62,953 nucleotides of DNA, from NCBI GenBank assembly GCA_947446595.1, contig CANFGS010000010.1, forward strand, positions 1 to 62,953, given 5' to 3'. How positions within the stretch are numbered: position 1 is the stretch's first letter; the number at the start of each line of letters is the position of its first letter. Source of the DNA: Neisseriaceae bacterium. Lineage in GTDB: Bacteria > Pseudomonadota > Gammaproteobacteria > Burkholderiales > UBA11063. The notes under the pieces were generated by a model. The model was not told the DNA's origin and made no database searches. It worked only from the letters and a program-made list of their open reading frames with translations. A program made the position numbers and the translations under genes. Below are positions 33,631 to 42,709 of this stretch, piece by piece.

Positions 33631-34653
33631 TCAAAGCGCGATAATAATCCTCCCGGTAATTTTATTGCTTTTCATTGCAGAAAAAATATTGTTTATATTT
33701 TCGAGTTTATCTTTTGTGTAGTGGACTGTAACTAATCCCCTGGCTGCAAAATCAAGACTCTCAATAAGATCCATTCTTGTTCCGACTATGGATCCCCTGA
33801 CTGTTTTTCGATTTAATACAGTATCAAAAATCGATAATTCAAACTTACCTGAAGGTAGCCCTACTAATACCATAACCCCCTTACGGCGTAACATATCAAC
33901 CCCTTGAGAAAACGAATTTGGTGAAACTGCAGTTACAAGAACTCCGTGAGCCCCACTAATTGCTGTTTTTATTTTTTTAATCGGATCTTCTTTTGCTACG
34001 TTAATCACTATATCTGCTTTTAAACTTTTAGCTAACTCTAATTGCTCTTCATGAATATCTAATGCTATTACCCTAATACCCATTGCTTTGGCGTATTGTA
34101 TAGCTAAGTGCCCCAAACCACCAACACCAGAAATAACAATCCAATCCCCTGATTTGACCTCCGTTTCTTTTATTCCTTTATACACAGTTAATCCAGCACA
34201 CAAAATAGACGCAGCTTCAAAAAACCCAAGATTAGCTGGCAAATGAGCAACATAGTTGGGGTCAGCAATAATATATTGTGCATAACAACCATCTACTGAA
34301 TAGCCAGTGTTTAGTTGCTGTTCACATAATGTCTCCCACCCACTTAAACAATATTCACATTTACCACATGCCTTATATAACCAAGGTACGCCAACTCGGT
34401 CTCCCTCCTTAATTCCAATTACTCCCTCACCAACTGATTCAACTATACCAACACCTTCATGCCCTGGGATTAATGGTAATTTTGGTTTGATTGGCCAGTC
34501 TCCATTAACAGCATGTAAATCAGAGTGGCAAACTCCACATGCGACAAGTTTTACTAAAATCATACCAGAAGGTACATCTGGTACAGGAATACTTTCAACT
34601 ACTAATGGCTTACCAAATTCGTAAGCTATAGCAGCATTCATCATTTTATTCAT
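33631..34653 (-). CDS. Zinc-dependent alcohol dehydrogenase (AdhP type)
   Basis: The 340-aa medium-chain dehydrogenase has the catalytic zinc ligands (CGVCHSDLH and GHEGVG) and the four-cysteine structural zinc loop (CGKCEYCLSGWETLC). The NAD-binding motif is GVGGLGHLAIQYAK. A GGAG ribosome binding site sits 7 bp before the ATG. It probably oxidises primary alcohols or reduces aldehydes with NAD(H). The gene is alone, with terminators on both sides, so the physiological role is not clear from context. Confidence 0.9.
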   Translation of the reverse strand: MNKMMNAAIAYEFGKPLVVESIPVPDVPSGMILVKLVACGVCHSDLHAVNGDWPIKPKLPLIPGHEGVGIVESVGEGVIGIKEGDRVGVPWLYKACGKCEYCLSGWETLCEQQLNTGYSVDGCYAQYIIADPNYVAHLPANLGFFEAASILCAGLTVYKGIKETEVKSGDWIVISGVGGLGHLAIQYAKAMGIRVIALDIHEEQLELAKSLKADIVINVAKEDPIKKIKTAISGAHGVLVTAVSPNSFSQGVDMLRRKGVMVLVGLPSGKFELSIFDTVLNRKTVRGSIVGTRMDLIESLDFAARGLVTVHYTKDKLENINNIFSAMKSNKITGRIIIAL

Positions 34654-34752
34654 AGTTATTCTCCATTTTTAAGAAATTAAATAATTAAAAACTTAGTCTA
34701 TTTACGCATGTTAACATACAAAATATCTAAAATACCAAACCCAGAGCCTGTA

Positions 34753-34771
34753 AAAAACTTGCTAAGTTTTT
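34753..34771. terminator. Short A/T-flanked hairpin between adh and rplY
   Basis: AAAAACTT and AAGTTTTT form an 8-bp stem with loop GCT. A second hairpin, AAAAATCTT/AAGATTTTT, lies at 34820-34841. Both are AT-rich and weak, and neither needs a gene. I see no coding sequence in 34654-34914. Confidence 0.35.
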
Positions 34772-34866
34772 CGGTTACTAAATGAACAAAATGTATGTTG
34801 AGGGATTAGAAAGAATTGAAAAAATCTTTATTAAGATTTTTAGAACTGAGGATGGAGACTATAACT

Positions 34867-34900
34867 AAAAAAGCCGTTATCAAATGATAACGGCTTTTTT
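34867..34900. terminator. Terminator downstream of rplY
   Basis: GCCGTTATC (34873-34881) and GATAACGGC (34886-34894) form a perfect 9-bp stem with loop AAAT. It is flanked by an A-run and a T-run, extending the pairing to 15 bp. It ends the rplY transcript on the minus strand and would also stop plus-strand transcription. Confidence 0.88.
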
Positions 34901-34914
34901 ATAGTATTTTCTAA

Positions 34915-35577
34915 TTACTCAGCTGATTTTTCAGCTTTAGCATCAACAGCAGGAATATCACTAATCGCAACACTAGAGCCTTCAGGAGCTTCAACTTCTT
35001 CAGCAATACCAGCAGCAACTACAATAGGAGCATCTTCACTACGAAGTAAACTCACTAATACCACACCTTTTGGCAGAGCCAAATCAGATAGATGTAATGT
35101 TTGACCAGCTGTGATTTCTTTTAGATCTACAACGATGCTATGAGGAATATCAGCAGCTTTAGCACGAATTTCAACTTCAGTAGCAATATGAGTTATATGC
35201 GCACCTTGAACCTTAACAGCACGAGAAACATCTTCGTTAATGAACTGTAAAGGAATATGAATATGAATTTCTTCTTTATCATTCACACGTTGGAAATCTA
35301 AATGTAGTACTTGTGGACGATAAGCATGCATTTGAAAATCACGTAAAAGCACTTTTTCTTTTTTACCATCAACTTCAATATTTAAAATTGAAGTGTGGAA
35401 ATTAGGACGCTTAAGTGCGTGATAAATTATATTATGGTCTAATGTTACAGGAGTAGCATCATTTGATAATCCGTAAACGATTGCAGGCACTAAACCATTA
35501 TGACGCAGGCGGCGGCTCGCTCCTCTACCATGCTCATTTCTTGTTTGTGCACTTAAAGTATCTATTGTTTTTGACAT
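34915..35577 (-). CDS. rplY: 50S ribosomal protein L25/general stress protein Ctc
   Basis: The 220-aa protein is the long, two-domain form (Ctc/TL5 type): an N-terminal L25 domain that binds 5S rRNA, then a beta-rich C-terminal domain and an acidic Ala/Glu tail. The start MSKTIDTLSAQTRNEHGRGASRRLR is typical. Usual neighbours prs and pth are not adjacent. A strong terminator follows directly. Confidence 0.95.
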   Translation of the reverse strand: MSKTIDTLSAQTRNEHGRGASRRLRHNGLVPAIVYGLSNDATPVTLDHNIIYHALKRPNFHTSILNIEVDGKKEKVLLRDFQMHAYRPQVLHLDFQRVNDKEEIHIHIPLQFINEDVSRAVKVQGAHITHIATEVEIRAKAADIPHSIVVDLKEITAGQTLHLSDLALPKGVVLVSLLRSEDAPIVVAAGIAEEVEAPEGSSVAISDIPAVDAKAEKSAE

Positions 35578-35682
35578 TTGTTATATCCAAAAAATTATTT
35601 ATTTATATATAGTTTATCGCGACCAACAAACTACAACCTAGAGGCTATATTATAGCACATTAGTGTATCTCTTATCTAATTT

Positions 35683-37281
35683 TTACATCTCACTATATTG
35701 TGGGCCACTGCCACCACTTGGAGGATACCAAGTTATATTTTGTAGCGGATCTTTGATATCACACGCTTTGCAATGAACGCAGTTTTGACTATGAATTTGC
35801 AGTTTATCATCATTAGTTATTTCATAAACCCCGGCTGGGCAATAGCGACTTTCTGGGGAATCAAATTTTTTCAGATTAATTTCTATCGGAATATTTGTAT
35901 CTTTTAAGTGTAAATGACACGGTTGGTTTTCATCATGAGAAATATTTGCCAAATGAAGTGAAGCATTTTTTTCAAAACTAATTACTCCATCAGCTTTAGG
36001 ATAATTTATTGGTTTGGCATTTTGCAACAACCGCTCGTTATCTTTAACTTTTAGCCTAAATGTCCAAGGTGCAATCCCACGAAATAAATAGTAATCAATT
36101 GCAGCATGAATTAAACCGAAATATAACCCGAGCCTAAAACCAGGGCGGAAATTTCTAACTTTATATAGCTCTTTATATACCGAACTTTGTTGTAACTTAG
36201 TACTGTAGATAGTAGCCTCTGCTTTGTTTAATGATTCAACAACAGCACTAGCGGCAAGCATACCTGATTTAATAGCATTATGCACACCTTTAATTTTAGC
36301 TACATTAAGAAATCCCGCACTATCGCCAACTATTACCCCGCCAGGGAAACTAAGCTTAGGCAATGCTTGAATACCACCCTCAACTACAGTTCTTGCACCA
36401 TACTCTATTACTTTACCGCCTTCTAAAATTGGACGAATCTGGGGGTGAAGTTTAAATTGCTGAAATTCTTCATATGGATTTAGATAAGGGTTTTTATAAT
36501 CAAGCGCAGTAACTAACCCAATTGACAGCAAACCATTATCCAGATGGTACAAAAACCCACCACCATACGCATTATTCCCCAGAGGATAGCCAATATAGTG
36601 CTCAACCCTACCCTCTTCGTGTTTGGATGGCTCAATTTGCCAAATTTCTTTAATACCGAGGCCATATGTCTGAACACTGCTATCTTTATCAAGGTTGTAA
36701 TGTTTAATTACTTGTTTGGCTAATGAACCTCTTGCACCTTCTGCGATTACAACCTGCTTCGATCTAATTTCAATTCCAGCTTGGTAATTAGATGCCTTTG
36801 TACCATCTTTAGCTAGTCCCATATCACCAGTTATTATTCCAACAACTTTATTATCTTCAATAATGCTGCTAACCGCGGCAAACGCTGGGAATATCTCAAC
36901 CCCTAAATCTTCAGCATATGATGCAAGACAACCACAAAGATGACTAAGGCTAATAATGAAATTACCATCATTAGCCAAATCTTTAGGTATTGGTAATCTA
37001 AATTTAGATTTTTTAGTAAGAAACAATAAATCTTCACTAGTTACTTTTACCGACACTGGAAAATCAAGATTTGCCCAATCAGGAATTAGTTCATTAAGGC
37101 CACTAGGATCCATGACGCAACCAGAGATTATATTGGCTCCAACACTGGCACCTTTTTCTATAATTGCTACAGATAAGTTAGAATTAAGCCGCTTTAGGTG
37201 AATTGCTGTTGCAAGACCGCTAGGACCAGCACCAACAATTATAATATCATAATGGATAACGTCACGTGTGTCGGCAGTCAT
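35683..37281 (-). CDS. Electron transfer flavoprotein-ubiquinone oxidoreductase
   Basis: The 532-aa membrane-associated flavoprotein passes electrons from ETF to ubiquinone. The N-terminus has the FAD motif GAGPSGLATAIHLKR. The C-terminus carries the [4Fe-4S] cysteines in RYCPAGVYEI and NCVHCKACDIKDP. Family length is 530-560, so it is complete. The etfA/etfB genes and acyl-CoA dehydrogenases are not in the window. It starts 8 bp after dksA ends. Confidence 0.95.
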   Translation of the reverse strand: MTADTRDVIHYDIIIVGAGPSGLATAIHLKRLNSNLSVAIIEKGASVGANIISGCVMDPSGLNELIPDWANLDFPVSVKVTSEDLLFLTKKSKFRLPIPKDLANDGNFIISLSHLCGCLASYAEDLGVEIFPAFAAVSSIIEDNKVVGIITGDMGLAKDGTKASNYQAGIEIRSKQVVIAEGARGSLAKQVIKHYNLDKDSSVQTYGLGIKEIWQIEPSKHEEGRVEHYIGYPLGNNAYGGGFLYHLDNGLLSIGLVTALDYKNPYLNPYEEFQQFKLHPQIRPILEGGKVIEYGARTVVEGGIQALPKLSFPGGVIVGDSAGFLNVAKIKGVHNAIKSGMLAASAVVESLNKAEATIYSTKLQQSSVYKELYKVRNFRPGFRLGLYFGLIHAAIDYYLFRGIAPWTFRLKVKDNERLLQNAKPINYPKADGVISFEKNASLHLANISHDENQPCHLHLKDTNIPIEINLKKFDSPESRYCPAGVYEITNDDKLQIHSQNCVHCKACDIKDPLQNITWYPPSGGSGPQYSEM

Positions 37282-37289
37282 TTGATTTT

Positions 37290-37733
37290 TTAGTCTTCTG
37301 CGTAATGTTTTTGCAATTTTTCGCGACGCTCCTGAGCTTCTATAGTAAGAGAAGCTGTAGGTCTTGCAATTAAACGCTTAAGACCAATTGGTTCACCTGT
37401 ATCTTCACAAAAACCATAATCACCAGTTTCAATCAAGTATAGTGCTTTTCTAACCTTTTGCAATAGCTTACGCTCACGATCACGGGTTCTAAGCTCTAGA
37501 GCATACTCTTCTTCTATAGTAGCCCTATCCGAAGGGTCAGCTATATAATTTGTTTCTTGTTCTTGAAATGCTTGAGTAGTTTTTTTAGCATTATCTAAAA
37601 TCTCTTTCTCATGAGCCAATAGCTTCAAACGAAAGAACTCCAATTGTAAAGGACTCATATATTCCTTCTCAGGCATATTCATTACATCTTCATCGGTCAA
37701 CATCTCAACATCAACAACTTTTTGTGTAGCCAT
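37290..37733 (-). CDS. dksA: RNA polymerase-binding factor DksA
   Basis: From the ATG at 37733, with GGAGAG directly upstream, the product has 147 aa. A start four codons earlier has no ribosome binding site. DksA acts with ppGpp in the secondary channel of RNA polymerase; the coiled coil and acidic tip (DPSDRATIEEE) are intact. The zinc finger keeps only one of four cysteines (FCEDTGEPIG and ARPTASLTIEA), as in zinc-independent DksA2-like and many non-enteric DksA proteins. Confidence 0.93.
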   Translation of the reverse strand: MATQKVVDVEMLTDEDVMNMPEKEYMSPLQLEFFRLKLLAHEKEILDNAKKTTQAFQEQETNYIADPSDRATIEEEYALELRTRDRERKLLQKVRKALYLIETGDYGFCEDTGEPIGLKRLIARPTASLTIEAQERREKLQKHYAED

Positions 37734-37806
37734 TAGACTCTCCATAACAGTTAAAAGATCGTAAATTGTAAATTATTTAACTATTTTATAAATAATTTGA
37801 CTATAT

Positions 37807-37865
37807 AAAAATAATCATAAAGTTAATGATTCTATCAAACTTTTATACCTTTGTGATTATTTTTT
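37807..37865. promoter_or_regulatory. Long AT-rich stem upstream of dksA
   Basis: AAAAATAATCATAAAG (37807-37822) pairs over 16 bp with CTTTGTGATTATTTTT (37849-37865 region), one T-G pair, with a loop of about 26 nt. No plus-strand gene ends here, so a terminator role is unlikely. A leader structure or operator for dksA is possible. Otherwise 37734-37947 has nothing I can name. Confidence 0.4.
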
Positions 37866-37947
37866 TGTAAGAGCTTATTTTGAAAGCTTTTTTAGCCAAT
37901 ATTTATTGGACTAATTTAATAATAAAATTAAAATTATGATAAATTTA

Positions 37948-37975
37948 TTGACAACGGGGTAGTTATCCTGATAAT
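37948..37975 (+). promoter_or_regulatory. Promoter of the tRNA operon
   Basis: TTGACA (37948-37953) and GATAAT (37970-37975) are 16 bp apart and 35 bp before tRNA-Ser. A second option, TAATAT, would give a spacing of 18 bp. Confidence 0.6.
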
Positions 37976-38009
37976 ATATTGACCTCTAAGTAAGTGACAT
38001 ATAAAACTT

Positions 38010-38103
38010 GGAGAAATGGCCGAGAGGTCGAAGGCACTCCCCTGCTAAGGGAGCATACGAGCTAAAACTCGTATCGAGGGTTCGAATCCCTCTTTCTCCG
38101 CCA
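38010..38103 (+). tRNA. tRNA-Ser(GCT)
   Basis: A 94-nt class II tRNA with a long variable arm, acceptor stem GGAGAAA/TTTCTCC and encoded CCA. The anticodon loop is CTGCTAA, so the anticodon is GCT and it reads AGC/AGT. First gene of a four-tRNA operon. Confidence 0.96.
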
Positions 38104-38106
38104 AAA

Positions 38107-38183
38107 GCACCCGTAGCTCAGTTGGATAGAGTATCTGGCTACGAACCAGAGGGTCAGGAGTTCGAATCTCTTCGGGTGCACCA
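38107..38183 (+). tRNA. tRNA-Arg(ACG)
   Basis: A 77-nt cloverleaf with acceptor stem GCACCCG/CGGGTGC and encoded CCA. The anticodon loop CTACGAA gives ACG, normally edited to ICG by TadA so that it reads CGT, CGC and CGA. It starts 3 bp after tRNA-Ser. Confidence 0.96.
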
Positions 38184-38217
38184 CTTGTACTGTATGTCAC
38201 TGTAAAATAGAGGTCAC

Positions 38218-38293
38218 GTCCCCATCGTCTAGAGGCCTAGGACATCGCCCTTTCACGGCGGTAACACGAGTTCGAATCTCGTTGGGGACGCCA
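38218..38293 (+). tRNA. tRNA-Glu(TTC)
   Basis: A 76-nt cloverleaf with acceptor stem GTCCCCA/TGGGGAC and encoded CCA. The anticodon loop CTTTCAC gives TTC. The third gene of the tRNA operon. Confidence 0.96.
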
Positions 38294-38315
38294 TGTGCGT
38301 TTTTATAAAGTTTAT

Positions 38316-38391
38316 GGAGCGGTAGCTCAGCCGGTAGAGCAGCTGACTTTTAATCAGTTGGTCATGGGTTCGAATCCCGTCCGCTCCACCA
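38316..38391 (+). tRNA. tRNA-Lys(TTT)
   Basis: A 76-nt cloverleaf with acceptor stem GGAGCGG/CCGCTCC and encoded CCA. The anticodon loop CTTTTAA gives TTT. The last gene of the operon; it ends 19 bp from the convergent cphA gene. Confidence 0.96.
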
Positions 38392-38410
38392 CTTTATATT
38401 AATAAGACCA

Positions 38411-41224
38411 TCAATCTGATGCTTCTTCAAGCTTACCCAAACGAACACCTCTTACATCGCTAACCATGCTATTTTTAATCAAAGCATTTAGTTCAGCAGA
38501 TAGCTCAGACTTAATATTGACACTTTGGTTACCTAAATGGTTTTTTGCATCATTCAAATATGTTTTACCATCTTTGAAATGAATAATTTGTTTCCAACCA
38601 AGGCGTACATTTTCGACCAAAACAGTCACCAAATCGCCAGCTTTAGCGTTTTCTAAGGCATTATTAATTGCCTCTTTTTCACTAAGAAATACTGCTATTG
38701 CTGATTTTTTGACCCCAGAATTTAAAAGGGCATTTTTTATAAGCAATGATACTTCGCCACTACTCCTACCACGTAAATCAGCATCTTCTTTGATAATAAA
38801 ATTATCAAAACACTTAGCCGCGATAGCAGATAATCCTTGGATATCTTCATCACGCCTATCTCCTGGTGCACCAATTACTATAGTACGCACACCACGAACA
38901 TCTATCTTTTGGACTAATTCCCCAATAGCTTTAATTGCTGCAGGATTATGTGCATAATCCATCAATACCTTGAATGGATATTCATCAAAGATATTTAATC
39001 GCCCTGGTACATGAGAGTAATTGGTAGTGAAGGTTAATAGCCCATTTTTTATATTATCCAAACTCATGCCCATGCTATAACAAATAGCAACAGCAAACAT
39101 AGCATTTTGCACATTATGCATTGCCTTACCTTCAATTGTTGCTGGTATTAAATGAGTCCATAGCACGTGCATAAGTACATTATTGTCATAAATTGTTATC
39201 ATTGAACCATTTACACCATGTTCAAGAGTAATTGCACAACCTCCAGACCGTATATGTTCTTTTACTAACCCATGTTCAGAGTTAGCTGTCACATAAACAA
39301 TTTTTTTGGCTTTAGTGTATGCTGACATCTTGAGACATTCAATATCGTCTGCATTTAGAACCGCGGTATCAGTACTAGCTTCAATAACAACACGTTTAAT
39401 TCCAGCAAGATCTGACAGAGTATCAATCCCACGATTACCTAAATGATCTTCAGATACATTTATACAAGCGCCCACGTTACAATAGTCATATCCAAGACCG
39501 CTTCTAAGAAGGCCACCACGAGCTGTTTCAAATACGGCTAAATCAACTGATGGATCACGTAGTATCATCCGTGCCGATACCGGCCCAGTAGTGTCACCTT
39601 CAACTGTCAGACGTCCATTAACATATATACCATCAGTTGTAGTTAACCCTACAATCTTACCCGCTAATTTCCACATATGAGCTACCATTCTTGACGTGGT
39701 AGTTTTACCATTAGTACCAGTTATTGCTGCAATGGGAATTCTTGCCTCATTTGGGTTTGGAAATAACATATCCATTACTGCACCAGCTACATCTCTTGGC
39801 GTTCCCTCACTGGGGTGCACATGCATTCTAAAGCCTGGAGCTGCATTAATCTCACAAACCGCTCCACCAACGTCTAGGTATGATTGAGAGATATCTGGAC
39901 TTAAAAAATCAACCCCTCCAACATCAAGACCAACTGCCAATACAGCCCTCTGTGCCATATCACGATTATCTGGATGCACTATATCTGTAACGTCTATAGC
40001 AGTTCCACCAGTTGATAAATTTGCAGTATCTCTTAGATATAAAAGTTCACCAGACTTCAAAACCGTATCTACTTTATAACCAGCCTTAGTAATTAGCGTC
40101 TTAGCTTGATAATCTAGTTCTAAACGAGTTAACACTTTTTCATGCCCTACACCACGTCTAGGATCTTCATTAACAATATCTACTAGCTCTTTTATCGTAT
40201 GCTTCCCATCCCCAATAACATGCCCCGGAATACGTTTTGCAACCGCAACAAGCTTACCAGCAACCACACACATTCTATGATCAAAACCAGTAATAAACTT
40301 TTCTATTAGTACTGAAGTTGAAACCTCTTTAGCAACGCCAAAAGCAACCTTTACAGCTTCATCAGATTTTAAATCAATAGATATCCCACGCCCGTGATTA
40401 CCATCAAGTGGCTTTACAACAACTGGATAACCCAATTTATTTGCAGATAAAACCGCATCATCTTCATACCTAACCAAATATTGTTTTGGAACTGGAAGTC
40501 CAAGAGCCCCAAGTAAGTTATTTGTTTCGCCTTTATCACACGAAATATCAACGGCTATATCATTTGTTTGACTTGTAATTGTAGCCCTAATTCTTTGTTG
40601 ATATTTACCATGCCCTAATTGCACTAATGAATGATTATTTAGTCGAATATATGGTATACCACGCTTCACTGCAGCATCAATTAACGACTGGGTACTGGGG
40701 CCAAATTGTTTACTTTGAGCAAATTTAATAAAAGCAATTTTTTCGTGCTCAAAATCAAAATCTTTTGGTATCTCATTAGTCATTTGGCTCTTAACTTCAT
40801 CAGGTAACAAATGTAGAAGAAGCTCTTTGGCTAATGTACTTGCTCTAAGGCCAACATCTTCTTGCTTATACTCAAAAATCATATTATACAGCCCAGGTTT
40901 AGCACCTTTTACTAGACGTGTTTTACCAAAGGATACGTCAGCACCAGCTATATTTTGTAACTCTAAAGTTGCGTGTTCCCATATATGCCCAATCCAAGTA
41001 CCCTCACCCTCACGTAAACGACGAATAAAACCACCCTTTACGCCATATGAACAACCGTGGGTTTCTAGGCTAGGGAGTGCATTTATAAGACCTTCAACAA
41101 AGCCTTTACCAAGCTTTACCGATGGCCAATATTCTAGGGCCCCTATGTCAATCACATAACGAATAACCGGAAACTTTGCGTAGACACTTGGACCTACATA
41201 AATATTTTTAGATAGTACCTGCAT
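38411..41224 (-). CDS. cphA: Cyanophycin synthetase
   Basis: The 937-aa enzyme polymerises Asp and Arg into cyanophycin, a nitrogen store. It has an N-terminal CphA domain (to ~160), an ATP-grasp domain (~220-480) with GHGRGIS, and a Mur-ligase domain with P-loop TGTNGKTTT at 502-510. Both ATP sites look intact, which supports a CphA1-type enzyme over the truncated CphA2. It is some tens of residues longer than common CphA1. No cyanophycinase (cphB) or second cphA is adjacent, although both often are. Confidence 0.92.
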   Translation of the reverse strand: MQVLSKNIYVGPSVYAKFPVIRYVIDIGALEYWPSVKLGKGFVEGLINALPSLETHGCSYGVKGGFIRRLREGEGTWIGHIWEHATLELQNIAGADVSFGKTRLVKGAKPGLYNMIFEYKQEDVGLRASTLAKELLLHLLPDEVKSQMTNEIPKDFDFEHEKIAFIKFAQSKQFGPSTQSLIDAAVKRGIPYIRLNNHSLVQLGHGKYQQRIRATITSQTNDIAVDISCDKGETNNLLGALGLPVPKQYLVRYEDDAVLSANKLGYPVVVKPLDGNHGRGISIDLKSDEAVKVAFGVAKEVSTSVLIEKFITGFDHRMCVVAGKLVAVAKRIPGHVIGDGKHTIKELVDIVNEDPRRGVGHEKVLTRLELDYQAKTLITKAGYKVDTVLKSGELLYLRDTANLSTGGTAIDVTDIVHPDNRDMAQRAVLAVGLDVGGVDFLSPDISQSYLDVGGAVCEINAAPGFRMHVHPSEGTPRDVAGAVMDMLFPNPNEARIPIAAITGTNGKTTTSRMVAHMWKLAGKIVGLTTTDGIYVNGRLTVEGDTTGPVSARMILRDPSVDLAVFETARGGLLRSGLGYDYCNVGACINVSEDHLGNRGIDTLSDLAGIKRVVIEASTDTAVLNADDIECLKMSAYTKAKKIVYVTANSEHGLVKEHIRSGGCAITLEHGVNGSMITIYDNNVLMHVLWTHLIPATIEGKAMHNVQNAMFAVAICYSMGMSLDNIKNGLLTFTTNYSHVPGRLNIFDEYPFKVLMDYAHNPAAIKAIGELVQKIDVRGVRTIVIGAPGDRRDEDIQGLSAIAAKCFDNFIIKEDADLRGRSSGEVSLLIKNALLNSGVKKSAIAVFLSEKEAINNALENAKAGDLVTVLVENVRLGWKQIIHFKDGKTYLNDAKNHLGNQSVNIKSELSAELNALIKNSMVSDVRGVRLGKLEEASD

Positions 41225-41360
41225 AATAGTGCACTCCTGTTACAAAAATTCATATATAGCCCTCATCTTACCGCAAACTTATACCCTCGTGCATTAATTT
41301 ACTATTTCCTCAAATTTTCTTGTACAATTATGTCATAAATAAATTATTCAAGGATATGAT

Positions 41361-42095
41361 ATGCAGCATACTTCAATTGATTACTTTGTTGGTTCCGATC
41401 GTTTTGTTGGTGAGTTGGTTTACACTGGCGAACTTAATAAATCGCGTCCAATAGTAATAATTTTTCATGCGATGGAGGGGCGTGGTCAATTTTGTGTTGA
41501 TTATGCAAAAAGACTTGCAGAAAATGGCTTTGTAGCCTTTGTTGCGGATATTTATGGCGAAGGTAAATCAACCCATGATTTTGCCAAAGCGCGTAGCTGG
41601 TTAATACCTGTTATTAGTAGTCGGGCTATCATTCGTGAACGATCTCTTGCAGCTTTAAACACTGTTAGTAATTTCACTTGGGTAAACAAAGATAAAATCG
41701 GAGCATTAGGGTTTTGTTTAGGTGGAATGTGTGTTCTTGAAATATGTAGAAGTGGAGCTACTCTTAAGGCTGGAATTACCATCCATGGCGTACTAAAAAA
41801 ATCTGAGCTTGAAACTAGAAATATTGGTACCAAATTACTAATTCAAAATGGCTATATGGACCCTAGCTGCCCACCAGCTTTTATCGAAGAATTTGCCAAA
41901 GAAATGAATGATGCTGGTAATCACGACTGGGTGTTTGTTAATTTTGGGAATGCCAAACATTCTTTTAGTGACCCACTAACTGGTACCTTTGATCCAGAAT
42001 CTGAAAAACAATTTGGGCGTGAGTATAACGAACTAGCTGCAAATAGATCATTTCGCTATAGCATTGACTTTCTAAAAGAAATGCTTGATTTATAA
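41361..42095 (+). CDS. Dienelactone hydrolase family protein
   Basis: The 244-aa alpha/beta hydrolase has the DLH-type nucleophile elbow GFCLGGMC with a catalytic cysteine, and the late KHSFSDP that carries the catalytic histidine. The N-terminal VFHAMEGRG region matches the family's oxyanion segment. Dienelactone hydrolases act in chloroaromatic breakdown, but this family is broad and the true substrate cannot be read. No aromatic degradation genes are nearby. A GNAT gene follows by 10 bp. Confidence 0.82.
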   Translation: MQHTSIDYFVGSDRFVGELVYTGELNKSRPIVIIFHAMEGRGQFCVDYAKRLAENGFVAFVADIYGEGKSTHDFAKARSWLIPVISSRAIIRERSLAALNTVSNFTWVNKDKIGALGFCLGGMCVLEICRSGATLKAGITIHGVLKKSELETRNIGTKLLIQNGYMDPSCPPAFIEEFAKEMNDAGNHDWVFVNFGNAKHSFSDPLTGTFDPESEKQFGREYNELAANRSFRYSIDFLKEMLDL

Positions 42096-42105
42096 GGACA
42101 GAAAT

Positions 42106-42696
42106 ATGAATTGGATAAGCCCTGTAACCTTAACGGATAAATATGTAACTTTGGTACCTCTATCACTGGATCATCTAGATGATCTGATTGAAGCAGTAAA
42201 AGACGGTGAACTGTGGAATCTTTGGTATACCAAAGTTCCTCATCCTGATAATATGGAGACAGAAATCAAACGCCGACTTCATTTACAGGAGATGAGTACT
42301 ATGGTACCTTTTGTGGTAATTGCTAATAATAAAGTTGTTGGAATGACTACTTATGACCATATTGAAAAAAATGCTAAGCGTGTAGAGATTGGATACACTT
42401 GGTATAGTAAGAGCATCCAAAAATCGTCTGTTAATACTGAAAGTAAATTATTACTTTTAACTCATGCATTTGAAAACTTAAAAGCAATTTCTATTACATT
42501 TTGGACTAGCTCATATAATCATACAAGTAGAAAAGCCATAGAACGACTTGGAGCCAAACTTGATGGCGTCTTACGTAATCACAGAGTGTTTAAAAACGGA
42601 CTAATTGGAGATACCTACACATATAGCATTATCGATAGTGAATGGCCAGTAGTTAAATTTAACCTAAATTATAAACTAGATATTTATAATAAATAA
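42106..42696 (+). CDS. GNAT family N-acetyltransferase
   Basis: From the ATG at 42106, with AAGGA 8 bp upstream, the product has 196 aa. It resembles the RimJ/RimL-like subfamily: SLDHLDDLIEAVKDGELWNL, then a central VEIGYTWYSKSIQKS, and NHTSRKAIERLGAKLDG at the acetyl-CoA-binding end. The likely acceptor is a protein N-terminus or small amine; it cannot be resolved. It sits 10 bp after the dienelactone hydrolase gene. Confidence 0.82.
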   Translation: MNWISPVTLTDKYVTLVPLSLDHLDDLIEAVKDGELWNLWYTKVPHPDNMETEIKRRLHLQEMSTMVPFVVIANNKVVGMTTYDHIEKNAKRVEIGYTWYSKSIQKSSVNTESKLLLLTHAFENLKAISITFWTSSYNHTSRKAIERLGAKLDGVLRNHRVFKNGLIGDTYTYSIIDSEWPVVKFNLNYKLDIYNK

Positions 42697-42709
42697 AAAT
42701 GGATTTTGA

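Noticed and set aside
38010-38391. Integrated element at the tRNA cluster
   Set aside because: No integrase gene and no duplicated tRNA 3' end are seen nearby; cphA follows the last tRNA directly.
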